Assembly (NCBI RefSeq): GCF_900099655.1
Contig: NZ_FNDC01000016.1
Location: forward strand, 1-64,000
Direction: 5' to 3'
DNA length: 64,000 nt
DNA from: Planococcus glaciei
GTDB taxonomy: Bacteria > Bacillota > Bacilli > Bacillales_A > Planococcaceae
Below the pieces are notes generated by a model that had not been told where the DNA came from, did not search any database, and worked only from the letters and a program-made list of their open reading frames with translations. Shown piece after piece: positions 8,382-16,719 of the stretch; within the stretch, counting starts at the first letter, position 1, and every line of letters begins with the position of its first letter. Both the position numbers and the translations under genes were made by a program.

Positions 8382-9869
8382 TTGAAAAAATTGAAAGAAG
8401 AGGAAGGATATACGCTGGTCATTGCGTTGTTAATGATTGTGTTGTTCTTGAGTTTCTCTGCGGTATTTATTCAAGCTTCTCTTAGCCATGCAAAACAGGA
8501 ACAAACGGTCGATCAAGGAAATCTAGCTGTAACAGCTGCTGAGATGGGTGTAGAAAAATATTCAAAAGAAGCAGAAAATATTTTTGCTAAAGTTTATGCA
8601 GAGATAAATGCAAAAGCTTTGGTGAAGAAAGCGGAACTAGAAACAGAAGTGAAAAAGTACCCAAATCATCAGTCGATAAATATTGGCTGTCCTGTTGTAG
8701 CAGGTCAAGCGATGCAGGTTTGGATTAAATGCAATATTGATAAATACGACGAAGACTTAAGAAATGAATTCTTTACTAAGATGAGTACTGAACTTAATAA
8801 TCTAAAAACTAATGCGAATAAAGTCGTTATCAGCGATACGCTTACTCATAAATTAAAAGATCTTACAATTATGCCGATGAGCAGTACAGACAAGTCGATT
8901 AAGTTAACAATTAATGTAGCTGGAGAAAAAAGTAATGTAGTCCAAAGTGGCTCTGCAACTCCAACTGCACAAAGAACAAAAACTCTTTCTTCAGACCTTA
9001 GTTTTCCTGAAGTTCCATTTTTTGATGATAGCGCCGTTTCAGAGGTAGAAGTGAAGTGGGGGCAGCCAATTACAGAAGTGACAAATTTCTTTCCTCAATT
9101 GACTAACAAACCTTTGGGAAGTTGCCCTGCTGTTTCCGCTATCACTAAGACTATGCCACCGTGTAAATTTAGTGGAGTGATAAATGAAGAATATTTACAG
9201 AAATTACGTGAAGTAGGGGTAGATAGTTCATTTTATATTAAAGTAGATCAATTTCCGAATCAGATGAATAACTTTAATGCTTACAATATCCCGATATTAG
9301 CGGATGGAGGTACAATTACTACTAATACGAATATCAATCAAACTGATAACCTGACTCTTTACTATAAAGGTCTATTAGCTTTTCAAAATACAAATAAGCA
9401 TACAAATAATAATTTCATTGTTGCGGAAGTTATCACTTTTCAAAATAACCAAAATATCGTTAACAATACAATTATTAATGTAGGTAATAGTGCGAAAAGT
9501 ACTTATACTGCTAGTAAAATCACCATTAATGATGGCACAAAACTTTGCGTAAATCTTGACGGAATAACACCCTCTCCTAGTACTCTATTTACTACTATCG
9601 ATACGAGCAATGATAATGGCCAAAGCAACTCAGATATAGCAGTAAAAGGCACAGGGAAAATTTATCTCTATTCTAGTTCCAAAACTCCAACGCCGCAGCC
9701 TACAACTCAAAAAGTAGTATACTTTAACGATGCCACAAAATTCCTAGAAAGCTGTGGCGTATCCATCAACTACAATGTTGAAGGTAAAGAGAAATTCAGT
9801 TTGCCGCTGCTAATCTCCGAGTTAGATTGGGACTTAGAAATGGACGTAGACTACCAACCGCAACCTTAA
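8382..9869 (+). CDS. PilX-like surface/pilus-associated protein, locus 1
   Basis: 495 residues from a TTG start with GAGGGGG upstream. The N-terminus (EEEGYTLVIALLMIVLFLS) resembles PilX-type minor pilins: prepilin-like Gly followed by a membrane helix, but without the Glu at mature position 5. A coiled, charged region follows. From about residue 300 there is an Asn/Thr-rich repetitive stretch (for example FQNTNKHTNNNFIVAE) suggesting a beta-solenoid-like exported domain. Cysteines are sparse and could be paired outside the cell. Its base composition is visibly more AT-rich than neighbouring genes. A paralogue starts at 62749. Function is not known. Confidence 0.75.
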   Translation: MKKLKEEEGYTLVIALLMIVLFLSFSAVFIQASLSHAKQEQTVDQGNLAVTAAEMGVEKYSKEAENIFAKVYAEINAKALVKKAELETEVKKYPNHQSINIGCPVVAGQAMQVWIKCNIDKYDEDLRNEFFTKMSTELNNLKTNANKVVISDTLTHKLKDLTIMPMSSTDKSIKLTINVAGEKSNVVQSGSATPTAQRTKTLSSDLSFPEVPFFDDSAVSEVEVKWGQPITEVTNFFPQLTNKPLGSCPAVSAITKTMPPCKFSGVINEEYLQKLREVGVDSSFYIKVDQFPNQMNNFNAYNIPILADGGTITTNTNINQTDNLTLYYKGLLAFQNTNKHTNNNFIVAEVITFQNNQNIVNNTIINVGNSAKSTYTASKITINDGTKLCVNLDGITPSPSTLFTTIDTSNDNGQSNSDIAVKGTGKIYLYSSSKTPTPQPTTQKVVYFNDATKFLESCGVSINYNVEGKEKFSLPLLISELDWDLEMDVDYQPQP

Positions 9870-9875
9870 TCAATT

Positions 9876-9901
9876 AACGGAATCCTCGGGTTCCGTTTTT
9901 T
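9876..9901 (+). terminator. Terminator of pilin locus 1
   Basis: AACGGAA (9876-9882) and TTCCGTT (9891-9897) with a following T-run. Confidence 0.88.
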
Positions 9902-9994
9902 CATTCTCTCTAGTACTTAATCCTTAAAAAGTTTTACCATTTATTACAATGATATGTTAATATAAGATTATTCCAAAAACTACTAAAACTAATA

Positions 9995-10018
9995 AAAAAC
10001 CCGAGAAACACCCCGAGT
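9995..10018 (-). terminator. Probable terminator of rnhC
   Basis: On the minus strand AACTCG pairs with CGGGTT (one G-U wobble) around a 10-base loop, then a run of T. It is weaker than the others in this window. Confidence 0.6.
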
Positions 10019-10037
10019 TTTCGAACAGATCTTCATC

Positions 10038-10973
10038 TCATTTAGAACGCCGTTTAAAAGCCAAATCCTTCGCTTTCTTCGTATTCGCAAAATGCACTTT
10101 CGTCACCGACTGCAAAAACTCTTCACCGTGCTTCAACAAGATCTTCGCTGCCGCTTCATCGACGATTTTCCCGGCGCCTTTCGGCAGCGTGACGCCGGCT
10201 TTTCGGCTGAGCGCGTCCATTTCTTCCAGGAAAGCAACGCGGGCGATGATCGATGCGCAGGCGACAGACACGTGAAGGCCTTCCGCTTTTGTAGAAAACA
10301 GGACGTTTTCACGGATAATTTCCTCTTCGTCTTTAATGTGTTTATAGTAGATGCCGCGTTCAGCAAACTGGTCGATCAGGATGGCATCGGGTTTTTCAGG
10401 CGCCATCTTGCGCAGGACATGCTTCAAGGCTTGATTGTGCAGCAGCGCTTTGATTTTTCCTTGGGACCAGCCTTTGCTTTGGACGGCATTGTACTTGTCA
10501 TTTTTTAGCGTCAGCACGCTATGGATAAATGCTTCTTTTAAATCCGGCGCGATTTTCCGCATGTAGTCGTCGGTCAATTGCTTCGAGTCTTTTACGCCGA
10601 GTTCATGGGCAAGCGCCACTCCTTCAGCAGGGACGTAACAGGCCGCTACTGTGATGGGACCGAAGAAATCACCGGTGCCGGTTTCATCCGAGCCAAGAAC
10701 GGATTTGTTCGCAAAATCCGGCGGCAGCGTATCGCCTTTAGTGGAGACGGTTTTAGCGGCGGAAGGGGAGGCGGAACCCCAGCGGGCAGCTTCGCGCTCA
10801 GCGCCGGCGCCTTGGAACATCACCTTGCCGGATTTGTAGACGGTCACGACAGTATCGGTCAATTTTGCAGTAAAACGGATGTACGGTGCTTTCGCCGCAA
10901 TCTGCTTTTTTTCGTAATGATTGATCACTTGGAGGAGACTTTCCTCGGGAAGTTGGAGCACGGTATTCGACAT
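10038..10973 (-). CDS. rnhC: Ribonuclease HIII
   Basis: 311 residues. An N-terminal TBP-like substrate-binding domain (about 1-85) precedes the RNase H type 2 catalytic domain. The motif GSDETGTGDFFGP holds the first acidic residues; further metal ligands are expected in AILIDQFAERG and the VACASIIAR region. It cleaves RNA in RNA-DNA hybrids, processing primers and R-loops. It is the only minus-strand gene before 55 kb and diverges from zapA, as in B. subtilis. GAAAGGAG precedes the ATG. Confidence 0.96.
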   Translation of the reverse strand: MSNTVLQLPEESLLQVINHYEKKQIAAKAPYIRFTAKLTDTVVTVYKSGKVMFQGAGAEREAARWGSASPSAAKTVSTKGDTLPPDFANKSVLGSDETGTGDFFGPITVAACYVPAEGVALAHELGVKDSKQLTDDYMRKIAPDLKEAFIHSVLTLKNDKYNAVQSKGWSQGKIKALLHNQALKHVLRKMAPEKPDAILIDQFAERGIYYKHIKDEEEIIRENVLFSTKAEGLHVSVACASIIARVAFLEEMDALSRKAGVTLPKGAGKIVDEAAAKILLKHGEEFLQSVTKVHFANTKKAKDLAFKRRSK

Positions 10974-10994
10974 GGTGGGTCTCCTTTCTAATAA

Positions 10995-11024
10995 TTCACA
11001 TTCTGGTTCGGTTCATGTTATGAT
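10995..11024 (+). promoter_or_regulatory. Promoter of zapA-cvpA
   Basis: TTCACA (10995-11000), an 18-base spacer and TATGAT (11019-11024) with an extended -10 TG at 11016-11017. Confidence 0.65.
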
Positions 11025-11056
11025 TATATATAGAATTTCTAAGGAGGGATGGTACA

Positions 11057-11317
11057 TTGGCAGAGGATCACAAAATCCGCACTTCGGTAAAGATATATGG
11101 CTATACTTATAAAATCGTCGGCGCTGAGACTTCTGCACATATGGAGTCCGTCGCATCGATTGTGGACAAGAAGATGCGTGAAATCCATGCGGTGGCCCCA
11201 TCTCTCGACAGTTCAAAGCTCGCTGTACTGACAGCAGTAAATACGGTACATGATAATCTTAAACTGAAAGAGCGGGTAGAACAATTAGAAAATGAATTGA
11301 GAAAGTTGAAGGGTTGA
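11057..11317 (+). CDS. zapA: Cell division protein ZapA
   Basis: 86 residues from a TTG start with AAGGAGGGA upstream. The N-terminal beta region ([17 protein letters not shown]) and the C-terminal coiled coil ([19 protein letters not shown]) match ZapA, which crosslinks FtsZ filaments at the Z ring. The length is typical. Its stop overlaps the region just before cvpA. The order rnhC-zapA-cvpA-polX-mutS2 is conserved with B. subtilis. Confidence 0.93.
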   Translation: MAEDHKIRTSVKIYGYTYKIVGAETSAHMESVASIVDKKMREIHAVAPSLDSSKLAVLTAVNTVHDNLKLKERVEQLENELRKLKG

Positions 11318-11322
11318 CGGAC

Positions 11323-11859
11323 ATGCTTGATATTATTTTATTGATTTTGCTGATTGGCGGCATCATTGTCGGCGCCAAAAGGGGCCTTGTGCTCCAGCTG
11401 ATCCACATGGTAGGGTTTATTGTCGCACTCGTCGTTGCTTATCTTTACTACAAACCGTTGGCTGATTATTTTGTGCTGTGGGTGCCATACCCGGCTGTCA
11501 ATGATGAATCACGGTTTACCATCGCCATCGAACAGCTTGACCTGGATCAAACCTTCTACCAGCTTTTTGCATTCGCGCTGATTTTCTTTGTGGTGAAATT
11601 CGGTTTGCAGCTGATTGCAACGATGTTCGATTTTCTCAAATATCTGCCGGTCCTTGGATTTGTCAGCAGAATATTAGGGGCGGTTTTAGGATTTATCGAA
11701 GTATACATACTCCTGTTCATTTTCATTTACGTGTTTGCGCTGCTTCCGATGGATGCGGTCCAAAACCAGCTCGAGAACTCAGGCATTGCGCAGTCGATGC
11801 TCGAACGAACGCCTTATTTCTCTGAGAAAGTAAAAGAATGGTGGTATATTTATACGTAA
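11323..11859 (+). CDS. cvpA: CvpA family membrane protein (YshB)
   Basis: 178 residues with about four transmembrane segments (near 2-22, 28-45, 70-92 and 115-140). The start LDIILLILLIGGIIVGAKRG matches the CvpA/colicin V production family. I chose ATG 11323; TTG 11314, three codons earlier, overlaps the zapA stop and fits the GAAGGG site worse. Its function in Firmicutes is unclear. A terminator hairpin follows. Confidence 0.85.
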   Translation: MLDIILLILLIGGIIVGAKRGLVLQLIHMVGFIVALVVAYLYYKPLADYFVLWVPYPAVNDESRFTIAIEQLDLDQTFYQLFAFALIFFVVKFGLQLIATMFDFLKYLPVLGFVSRILGAVLGFIEVYILLFIFIYVFALLPMDAVQNQLENSGIAQSMLERTPYFSEKVKEWWYIYT

Positions 11860-11861
11860 CC

Positions 11862-11894
11862 AAAAACTTCTCTCTTGCCGAGGGAAGTTTTTTT
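11862..11894 (+). terminator. Terminator between cvpA and polX
   Basis: AAAAACTTC (11862-11870) pairs with GAAGTTTTT (11884-11892), ending in a T-run. Confidence 0.82.
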
Positions 11895-11921
11895 AAGTCA
11901 AAATTACTGGAGGGCTCTGGG

Positions 11922-13625
11922 ATGAATAAAAAAATTATCATCAGAACACTTGAAAAAATTGCATTGTATATGGAACTTAAAGGGGAAAACCCGTTCAAAG
12001 TATCGGCATTCCGCAAAGCGGCACAGGCGCTTGAACTTGACCAGCGCAGCCTGGATGAAATCGACGATGTGACAAAACTGAAAGGCATCGGCAAAGGGAC
12101 GGGCGACGTCATTCTCGACTTAATGGAGAATGGCAAATCGTCTGTGCTCGAAGAACTGCAGGAAGAAGTGCCAAAAGGGCTTGTGCCGTTGATGAAGCTG
12201 CAGGGCATGGGCGGCAAGAAAATTGCCAAGCTTTATAAAGAACTGGGCATCGATTCCGCTGAATCGTTAAAACAGGCTTGCCTTGACCACCAGATCCAGA
12301 AACTGCCAGGCTTCGGGCCGAAATCCGAAGAGAAGATATTGAAGGAATTGATGGAATTCGATTCCAAACCGGGGCGCCACCCAATCTGGAAAACAGAAGA
12401 AGCGGTGGAATTTATCAATGGAGTCTTGTCCGGAATCGAAGAAGTGAGCGAATACTCAGTGGCAGGCAGCTACCGGCGCACGAAAGAAACGAGCAAAGAC
12501 CTCGATTTTATCGTCGCTACCGCACAGCCGGCAATCGTTAAAGAACAATTGATCGATGCATTGCCGATTCAGGAAACCATCGCTTCCGGGGATACAAAGG
12601 TTTCGGTGACAGTGGAATTCCAGGATCCGATCGACATCGATTTCCGCCTCGTTGCGCCGGAAGAATTCGTTACGGCGCTGCACCACTTCACGGGATCGAA
12701 AGACCATAACGTGAAAATGCGGCAGCTTGCGAAATCGCAGAACAAGAAAATCAGTGAATACGGCGTAGAGCAGGAAGACGGAACGGTGGCGACTTTTGCA
12801 TCCGAAGCCGATTTTTATGCTCATTTTGGTTTGCCGTTCATTCCGCCGACGGTGCGGGAAGATGGCCGGGAACTGGATTTATTGGATGACATTCCGAAGC
12901 TGGTTGACTTGGCGGATATCCAAGGAGACATGCACATGCACACGACTTGGTCGGACGGAGCCCATTCACTGACCGAAATGATTGATGCATGCCGTGCCCA
13001 TAACTATAATTATATGGTCATCACCGACCATTCCGAGTACTTGAAAGTCGCCAACGGCTTAACGCCGGAGCGCTTATTGAAACAGAACGCGGAAATCCGC
13101 GAGCTGAATGAAAAATACGATGACATCGAAGTGCTGTCGGGCACAGAAATGGACATCCTGCCGGACGGTACGCTCGATTTTGACGATAGCGTGCTCGAAC
13201 AGCTTGATTTTGTCATCGCAAGCATTCATTCGAGTTTCCAGCAGCCGCAGGAACAGATTATGGCTCGCTTGTTGACGGCGATGAAAAATCCGCATGTCGA
13301 CATGATTGCACACCCAACGGGCCGCATTGTCGGACAGCGCGGCGGGTATGACCCGGATATGGAACAATTGCTCGACTGGGCAAAAGAATACGGCAAAATT
13401 GTCGAACTCAATGCTAGTCCGTACCGTTTGGACTTGGCAGTGGAACACCTGGAAATGGCGCAGGAAAAAGGCGTGCCGGTAGCCATCAATACAGACGCAC
13501 ATGCCATTGAACAGCTCGACGTGATGGCCATCGGTGTCCGCCATGCCCAAAAAGCCTGGCTGAAAAAGGACAATGTCGTCAACACATGGCCATTGGAAAA
13601 ATTGAAAGAATACCTGAAAAAATAG
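11922..13625 (+). CDS. polX: DNA polymerase X with PHP exonuclease domain
   Basis: 567 residues. Helix-hairpin-helix segments (about 1-150) and the polymerase-beta palm (SVAGSYRRTKETSKDLDFIV, with catalytic aspartates) are followed by a PHP domain from about residue 335 (DMHMHTTWSDG, then DHSEYL and GTEMDI). Bacterial PolX fills short gaps in base-excision repair and the PHP part gives 3'-5' exonuclease activity. The open frame extends upstream, but ATG 11922 has ACTGGAGGG and matches family starts. mutS2 follows 12 bases later. Confidence 0.95.
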   Translation: MNKKIIIRTLEKIALYMELKGENPFKVSAFRKAAQALELDQRSLDEIDDVTKLKGIGKGTGDVILDLMENGKSSVLEELQEEVPKGLVPLMKLQGMGGKKIAKLYKELGIDSAESLKQACLDHQIQKLPGFGPKSEEKILKELMEFDSKPGRHPIWKTEEAVEFINGVLSGIEEVSEYSVAGSYRRTKETSKDLDFIVATAQPAIVKEQLIDALPIQETIASGDTKVSVTVEFQDPIDIDFRLVAPEEFVTALHHFTGSKDHNVKMRQLAKSQNKKISEYGVEQEDGTVATFASEADFYAHFGLPFIPPTVREDGRELDLLDDIPKLVDLADIQGDMHMHTTWSDGAHSLTEMIDACRAHNYNYMVITDHSEYLKVANGLTPERLLKQNAEIRELNEKYDDIEVLSGTEMDILPDGTLDFDDSVLEQLDFVIASIHSSFQQPQEQIMARLLTAMKNPHVDMIAHPTGRIVGQRGGYDPDMEQLLDWAKEYGKIVELNASPYRLDLAVEHLEMAQEKGVPVAINTDAHAIEQLDVMAIGVRHAQKAWLKKDNVVNTWPLEKLKEYLKK

Positions 13626-13637
13626 GAGGGGTCTCGC

Positions 13638-15998
13638 TTGATCGCTGAACGCGCATTGAGAACGCTCGAATTTTATAAAATCCGCGATGAAGTGGCAAAA
13701 TACTGCACGTCTTCGCTTGGAAAAGCCAAAATCGATGAGCTTTTGCCATCGACCGATATAAATGAAGTCAACCGCCTGCTGGAAGAAATGGATGAAGGAG
13801 CGCAGGTGCTCCGCGTAAAAGGGAATGTGCCGATGGGCGGCATTTTTGACATCCGCATGCACGCAAAACGCGCACAGATCGGCGGAAGTTTAAGCCCGAT
13901 GGAATTGATGGAAGTATCATCGACGATCCGGGCAAGCCGCATCCTTCGCCAATTCTTTGAAGGCATCCGTGAAGAAGGGGATATTCAAATCCCGCATTTC
14001 CTGGAAAAGAAAGAATCGATGCCGATTTTGACCGCATTGGAACACGACATCAATATGTGCATCGACGACAACGGGGGAGTACTCGACAGTGCCAGTTCCA
14101 CGCTGCGCACAATCCGCCAGCAATTGCGCGCCCAGGAAAGCCGGGTGCGCGAACGCCTGGAAAGCCTGATCCGTGGCAAAAACGCATCGAAAATGCTGTC
14201 GGACTCGATTGTCACGATCCGCAACGACCGCTACGTAATTCCGGTCAAACAGGAATACCGCAGCCATTACGGCGGCATCGTCCATGACCAGTCGTCATCC
14301 GGACAGACCTTGTTTATTGAGCCGGACGCAGTCGTCCAAGCCAATAACGAAGTGCGCCGTTTGAAAATGAAAGAAAAAGAAGAAATCGACCGCATCCTCC
14401 AAATGCTTTCAGCCCAAGTGCAGGAAGTGGCGCATGAGCTCTTTGAACTGGTTGAAGTGCTTGGCGAAATCGATTTGATTCTCGCGAAAGCCAAATACGG
14501 TTCGGCAAAGAAATGCTCCAAACCGGAAATGAACACAGAAGGCTACATCAATTTACGGAAAGCCCGCCATCCGTTGATTTCAATCGATGAAGTGGTGGCA
14601 AACGACATCGAGTTCGGCCGGGATGTAACGGCAATTGTCATTACCGGGCCGAACACGGGCGGGAAAACCGTCACCTTGAAAACGGTCGGCCTATTCACGC
14701 TGATGGCGCAGGCAGGCTTGCCGATTCCGGCGCTTGACGGTTCGGAACTTGCCGTTTTCGACCAGGTCTTTGCGGACATCGGAGACGAACAGTCGATCGA
14801 ACAAAGCTTGAGTACGTTTTCTTCGCATATGGTCAACATTGTTGACATCTTAACGAAATTCGATGAACATTCATTGGTGATTTTTGATGAACTGGGTGCC
14901 GGCACGGACCCGCAGGAAGGTGCGGCCTTGGCCATTTCGCTTCTTGATGAAGTGCACGGCCGCGGCGCACGCGTCATTGCGACGACGCATTATCCGGAAC
15001 TGAAAGCTTATGCCTACAACCGGCCGGGTGTCGAGAACGCCAGCGTCGAATTTGACGTGGAAACCTTGAGCCCGACTTACCGCTTGCTGATCGGTGTGCC
15101 AGGGCGAAGCAACGCATTTGAAATTTCAAAGCGCCTCGGCTTGCCTGAACACATCATTAAACACGCCCAGAGCTTTACCGGCACGGACCGCAGAGAAGTC
15201 GATTCGATGATCGCGTCTCTCGAGAAGAGCCGGAGAGAATCGGAGCGGGATGCCGAGCAGTCCAAAGAGCTCTTGGAACAAGCGGAACATTTGAAAAAAG
15301 ATTTGGAAGAACAATTAAAGCAATACGAAAACCAGAAAGAGAAGCTGGAAGAAAAAGCGAAAGAAAAAGCACGTAAAATTGTCGAACAGGCGACACGAGA
15401 AGCAGAAGGCGTCATGTCCGAACTGCGCAAAATGCAAATGGACCAGGCGTCGAGCATCAAAGAACATCAGTTGATTGATGCCAAAAAACGCCTGGAAGCA
15501 GCCATGCCTGAAAACCGTGTACTGAAAAAAGCGGCTAAAGCCAATCAAACGCGGGAATTGAAGCCGAACGATGAAGTGAAAGTCATTTCATTCGGCCAAA
15601 AAGGGACGCTGGTGGAAAAAGTATCCGCCAATGAATGGATTGTGCAAATCGGCATCTTGAAAATGAAGCTGCCGGAAACCGATCTTCAGTACACCAAACC
15701 GGAAAAACAAAAAGAAACGAGAACGATGGCTACGCTTAAAAACCGGGACAGCCATGTGAAATTGGAATTGGATCTTCGCGGAGAACGGTATGAAGATGCA
15801 ATAGTGCGTGTTGAAAAATACATCGATGATGCGTTACTATCTAATTACCATCAAGTTTCCATCATTCATGGAAAAGGGACGGGAGCCCTTCGCCAAGGCG
15901 TCCAGCAATACTTGAAAAAACATCCGCGAGTGAAAAGTTACCGCTTCGGCGAAGCAGGGGAAGGCGGCTCTGGCGTTACAGTCGCTGAGTTAAAGTGA
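13638..15998 (+). CDS. mutS2: MutS2 recombination/ribosome-rescue ATPase
   Basis: 786 residues from a TTG start with AGGAGGGG upstream. It lacks the mismatch-recognition domain of MutS. It has the core and clamp, a Walker A ([15 protein letters not shown], near 335), a Walker B ([13 protein letters not shown]), a long coiled coil (about 515-640), a KOW-like segment, and a C-terminal Smr nuclease domain ([17 protein letters not shown]). MutS2 proteins are known to limit recombination and, in B. subtilis, to split collided ribosomes. All key motifs are present. Confidence 0.96.
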   Translation: MIAERALRTLEFYKIRDEVAKYCTSSLGKAKIDELLPSTDINEVNRLLEEMDEGAQVLRVKGNVPMGGIFDIRMHAKRAQIGGSLSPMELMEVSSTIRASRILRQFFEGIREEGDIQIPHFLEKKESMPILTALEHDINMCIDDNGGVLDSASSTLRTIRQQLRAQESRVRERLESLIRGKNASKMLSDSIVTIRNDRYVIPVKQEYRSHYGGIVHDQSSSGQTLFIEPDAVVQANNEVRRLKMKEKEEIDRILQMLSAQVQEVAHELFELVEVLGEIDLILAKAKYGSAKKCSKPEMNTEGYINLRKARHPLISIDEVVANDIEFGRDVTAIVITGPNTGGKTVTLKTVGLFTLMAQAGLPIPALDGSELAVFDQVFADIGDEQSIEQSLSTFSSHMVNIVDILTKFDEHSLVIFDELGAGTDPQEGAALAISLLDEVHGRGARVIATTHYPELKAYAYNRPGVENASVEFDVETLSPTYRLLIGVPGRSNAFEISKRLGLPEHIIKHAQSFTGTDRREVDSMIASLEKSRRESERDAEQSKELLEQAEHLKKDLEEQLKQYENQKEKLEEKAKEKARKIVEQATREAEGVMSELRKMQMDQASSIKEHQLIDAKKRLEAAMPENRVLKKAAKANQTRELKPNDEVKVISFGQKGTLVEKVSANEWIVQIGILKMKLPETDLQYTKPEKQKETRTMATLKNRDSHVKLELDLRGERYEDAIVRVEKYIDDALLSNYHQVSIIHGKGTGALRQGVQQYLKKHPRVKSYRFGEAGEGGSGVTVAELK

Positions 15999-16021
15999 TT
16001 CAGTATAGGGGAGAATGAGGT

Positions 16022-16432
16022 ATGTCAGAAACAGGTTTTTGGACGCATCCACTGGTAGAAACAGCTGGATACTTCAGTGTGGTTGTATTGTGTTTGATCG
16101 TTTCCATGGTGATTTTTGAAATCGTCACCAAGTATAAAAACTGGGAAGAAATTAAAAAAGGGAATTTGGCAGTAGCGATGGCAACCGGAGGCAAAATTTT
16201 CGGGGTCACGAACATCTTCCGTTTTTCCATTGAAGAGCATAACTCGCTGGCGCAAATGATCGGCTGGGGGCTGTATGGATTTTCACTGCTGATTTTTGCG
16301 TACCTGCTGTTTGAATTCCTGACGCCGAAGTTCAATGTGGACCAGGAAATTGAAAATGACAACCGCTCCGTCGGATTTATTTCATTGACCATTTCAGTCG
16401 GACTGTCTTACGTCGTTGGCGCAAGTATTTAA
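16022..16432 (+). CDS. DUF350 membrane protein (YshE)
   Basis: 136 residues with four transmembrane segments (near 16-38, 55-65, 78-98 and 113-135). Its sequence and its position after mutS2 match the DUF350 protein YshE of B. subtilis. Function unknown. GGGGAGAATGAGGT precedes the ATG. A 26-residue membrane microprotein is encoded 15 bases downstream, probably in the same transcript. Confidence 0.85.
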   Translation: MSETGFWTHPLVETAGYFSVVVLCLIVSMVIFEIVTKYKNWEEIKKGNLAVAMATGGKIFGVTNIFRFSIEEHNSLAQMIGWGLYGFSLLIFAYLLFEFLTPKFNVDQEIENDNRSVGFISLTISVGLSYVVGASI

Positions 16433-16447
16433 TAGGAGTTGTGGGCA

Positions 16448-16528
16448 ATGGAAAACCTCATTAAAATTTTATTCGTTTTTTGCATCTTATTCGTCATCGT
16501 CGGAATTGTTTTTCTGTTCGTGATTTAA
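16448..16528 (+). CDS. 26-residue single-span membrane microprotein
   Basis: ATG 16448 to TAA 16528 encodes MENLIKILFVFC followed by a hydrophobic run ending VFLFVI. It is one transmembrane helix with a short acidic N-terminus. AATAGGAGTT lies 7-8 bases upstream and a strong terminator begins six bases after the stop, so the frame is neatly bounded. Such proteins often modulate a membrane partner; here the DUF350 protein is the obvious candidate, but that is inference. Confidence 0.7.
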   Translation: MENLIKILFVFCILFVIVGIVFLFVI

Positions 16529-16533
16529 AAGAG

Positions 16534-16566
16534 AACGGCCAGCCCAGCGCTGCGCCGTTTTTTTAT
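16534..16566 (+). terminator. Terminator after the DUF350/microprotein genes
   Basis: AACGGC (16534-16539) and GCCGTT (16554-16559), then a T-run. Confidence 0.85.
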
Positions 16567-16621
16567 TGGACTAAAAGTGAACGGATGAAGAAGCTGAAAA
16601 GATAAATTTACGAATATCAGA

Positions 16622-16669
16622 AATGAGCCGTCATTCACTATTGAAAGCGCTATCAAGAAACGTTATAAT
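16622..16669 (+). promoter_or_regulatory. Promoter of fadD with upstream FadR-box-like palindrome
   Basis: TTGAAA (16641-16646), a 17-base spacer and TATAAT (16664-16669) form a near-ideal promoter. Just upstream, AATGAGCCGTCATT (16622-16635) is a palindrome sharing the TGA/TCATTCA halves of the site before fadR. It is a weaker candidate for the same repressor. Confidence 0.7.
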
Positions 16670-16719
16670 AAAAATAGGAATATTCGCACTATTCTCAAGT
16701 TCAAAAGGGGGAAAAAAGA

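Noticed and set aside
10092-10508. Plus-strand frame opposite rnhC
   Set aside because: Antisense shadow of a well-supported RNase HIII gene.
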